A DNA stretch of 64,000 nt from Tamarix chinensis (lineage: Eukaryota; Streptophyta; Magnoliopsida; Caryophyllales; Tamaricaceae). The stretch's first letter is position 1, and each line of letters starts with the position of its first letter. Below the pieces are notes generated by a model that made no database searches, was not told the origin of the DNA, and was given only the letters and a program-made list of their open reading frames with translations. Below, piece by piece: positions 62,777 to 64,000 of the stretch. The position numbers and the translations under genes are program-made. The stretch lies in contig CM060175.1 of assembly GCA_030549775.1 (NCBI GenBank), positions 5,642,564-5,706,563 of the forward strand, read 5' to 3'.

Positions 62777-62835
62777 CCAGGAGGTCTCCCATCCTAAAAT
62801 TATTTTACGGCCAGCACGCTTAACTGTGAAGTTCT
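62777..62835 (-). promoter_or_regulatory. 5S-rRNA-like segment in Cassandra LTR 2
   Basis: The same segment as in LTR 1, with AGAACTTCACAGTTAAGCGT and GGATGGGAGACCTCCTGG. The box C-like core has one change (T to A) against LTR 1 and the 5S gene. Confidence 0.88.
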
Positions 62836-64000
62836 TAGGATGGAATCACCAAAAGGATGGTATACCATGTTGATATAAGTAGCCAGATCAATCCTTATAA
62901 TATTCTGCTCAATTTGGGGTATTACAGGAACTATTTGAGGTATCTCTCAAGACAAAATGCTCTGGACCCACTATTATTGGCCGATGAAACAAACTAAACA
63001 CTTCGGTCCTAACTTATATGATCTTTTACTTTAAGTAATTAACGTCTTGCCAAACTATTTTTTTATCTTGATATCATCATGTATACATAAATATAATTAT
63101 GAAATAAATATAAACCAGAATAAAAATAAATAAACAAGGTACAAACCACACAACCAGATGATGATTGAGACATTCTCTAAAGAAAAATGCTATAACCCCC
63201 TATGAAACCCTAGTTTCACAAGATAAGTATAAATTATCCCATAAGTCCCATATCATCACCAAATTTAGTAAACCATCCTAAATTAACATTATTAACATGT
63301 CCAAAAAACAAGGTATAACTCTAACGTCTTACAAATGCAATAACTAGCTTGCCTTTAGGTTACTAGCTATAATTTAGTCATTTTCTCATTTTATTTGAAT
63401 AATGCTACTCATAACTATCCCAAATATTTTATGTAACATAATTAAAAGATTTTGATCATCATTTCCACTTTATAATCACCAAAAATTCATATTTGATTCA
63501 TATTAACCAAAATATAATGCCTCAGCATCACACTTTTGATAACTTGTATCCCACTCAACCACAATTTAATCATATTACTTATAAAATTATTTATAAAATC
63601 TCTAAAATATTTTAATGGCATACTTTTCTATAAATTATCATAATATGACCAAAATACCATTACAATATCCACAATACCCAAATTTCTACAAAACCTAAAA
63701 AATAGATATCCTTGTCTTCCAACTTTCAGTTGCTTAAATCACCATACAACATAACCATGTTCATTTTCCACTTACCATACTTAATTAATACCACATCACA
63801 ATACTGGCATGAGTCTTCTTGTGTTAATGAAGATTTGAATGATGGTGGAAGGTGTAGGATCGACGACTGCTATGGAGAAGGAAGAAAGAAGATATTCAAG
63901 CAAGAATTGATAAAGAATTCAACAAGAAATTAAACCTTTGAATGTCACCCTATTCAATATTACTCTAAGTATTCTTAGGTAAGATTATTCAATCACAAAA

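Larger units (their letters stand above)
62167..62931 (-). mobile_element. Complete Cassandra TRIM retrotransposon
   Basis: Two 304-bp LTRs (62172-62475 and 62623-62926) flank a 147-bp interior with no coding capacity. A perfect 5-bp target duplication GGAAC lies at 62167-62171 and 62927-62931. In element orientation (minus) the LTRs run TGTAATACCCC to GGGGTGTTACA. They contain a segment nearly identical to the internal promoter half of plant 5S rRNA, which is diagnostic of Cassandra. About 14 of 304 positions differ between the LTRs (counted by eye), mostly C/T and G/A. Movement would depend on enzymes of other elements. Confidence 0.97.
61392..64000 (-). repeat. Degenerate long-LTR copy, carrying the Cassandra insertion, running off the window
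   Basis: Starts TATAACACCCAAAAATTTAC at 61392, then 'ggtgttactaccataatcg' and a 'cagtac'-like 'gccatgtactgattaagg' phrase. Minisatellite relics ('actgttatcatctgatggaa', 'cccactattattggccgatg') flank the TRIM on both sides at 62090-62170 and 62965-62995. These show that the TRIM sits inside one older LTR. No end is seen before 64000. Confidence 0.58.

Noticed and set aside
62326..62835. 5S rRNA genes
   Set aside because: Only about 60 bp resembles 5S, the ends of the gene are missing, and the segments lie within the LTRs of a TRIM.

Overview
This window is from a flowering-plant nuclear genome. The evidence is one spliced protein gene of a plant-specific calmodulin-binding family (IQD), GT-AG introns, AT-rich repeat-laden intergenic DNA, plant Ty3/gypsy and Ty1/copia retrotransposons, MITEs, and a Cassandra TRIM whose LTRs carry a 5S-rRNA-like segment. 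The species cannot be fixed from the sequence.

Layout. 1-6.8 kb: old retroelement debris with a dispersed TCAACTAGT-type motif. 6.9-11.3 kb: the only host gene, an IQ67-domain gene on the minus strand (five coding exons, 461 codons, two probable non-coding leader exons). 11.9-12.1 kb: a Harbinger-like MITE. 12.8-26.7 kb: an old solo LTR split by a complete, minus-oriented element (13514-24191) that has about 5.06-kb LTRs, only 542 bp of internal DNA, a perfect 5-bp target duplication, a tRNA-iMet primer site, a polypurine tract and no protein-coding capacity. 27.3-31.3 kb: several more degenerate LTRs of the same broad family in both orientations. 31.7-38.5 kb: a decayed plus-strand Ty3/gypsy element with both LTRs. 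38.8-42.4 kb: a 330-bp tandem duplication and another old LTR. 42.4-44.3 kb: GACCC-rich DNA on both sides of a four-copy tandem repeat of about 250 bp. 44.5-45.0 kb: a hAT-like MITE. 45.3-45.6 kb: a degenerate Cassandra solo LTR with a perfect 5-bp target duplication. 48.2-52.1 kb: more LTR fragments. 52.1-58.25 kb: a second decayed Ty3/gypsy element, minus strand, whose upstream LTR is cut off by a Ty1/copia pol fragment (58.25-59.76 kb) with an open protease-integrase frame and an inverted 5' end. 59.8-64 kb: more LTR-family copies, one carrying a complete young Cassandra TRIM (62167-62931).

How the pieces relate. Apart from the IQD gene the window is a stack of insertions. Most of the otherwise featureless DNA can be linked by eye to one LTR superfamily that starts TGTAACACC, ends GGGGTATTACA or GGGCATTTCA, and carries 30-45-bp minisatellites, a purine-rich block and a TATA box. 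The proximal hairpin and polypurine tract of the giant-LTR element resemble the 3' end of Del/Tekay chromoviruses; that lineage call is an inference. The most unusual object is the giant-LTR, nearly empty retrotransposon. Runner-up observations are the two Cassandra copies and the copia fragment with a 120-bp inverted segment bounded by natural inverted microhomology.
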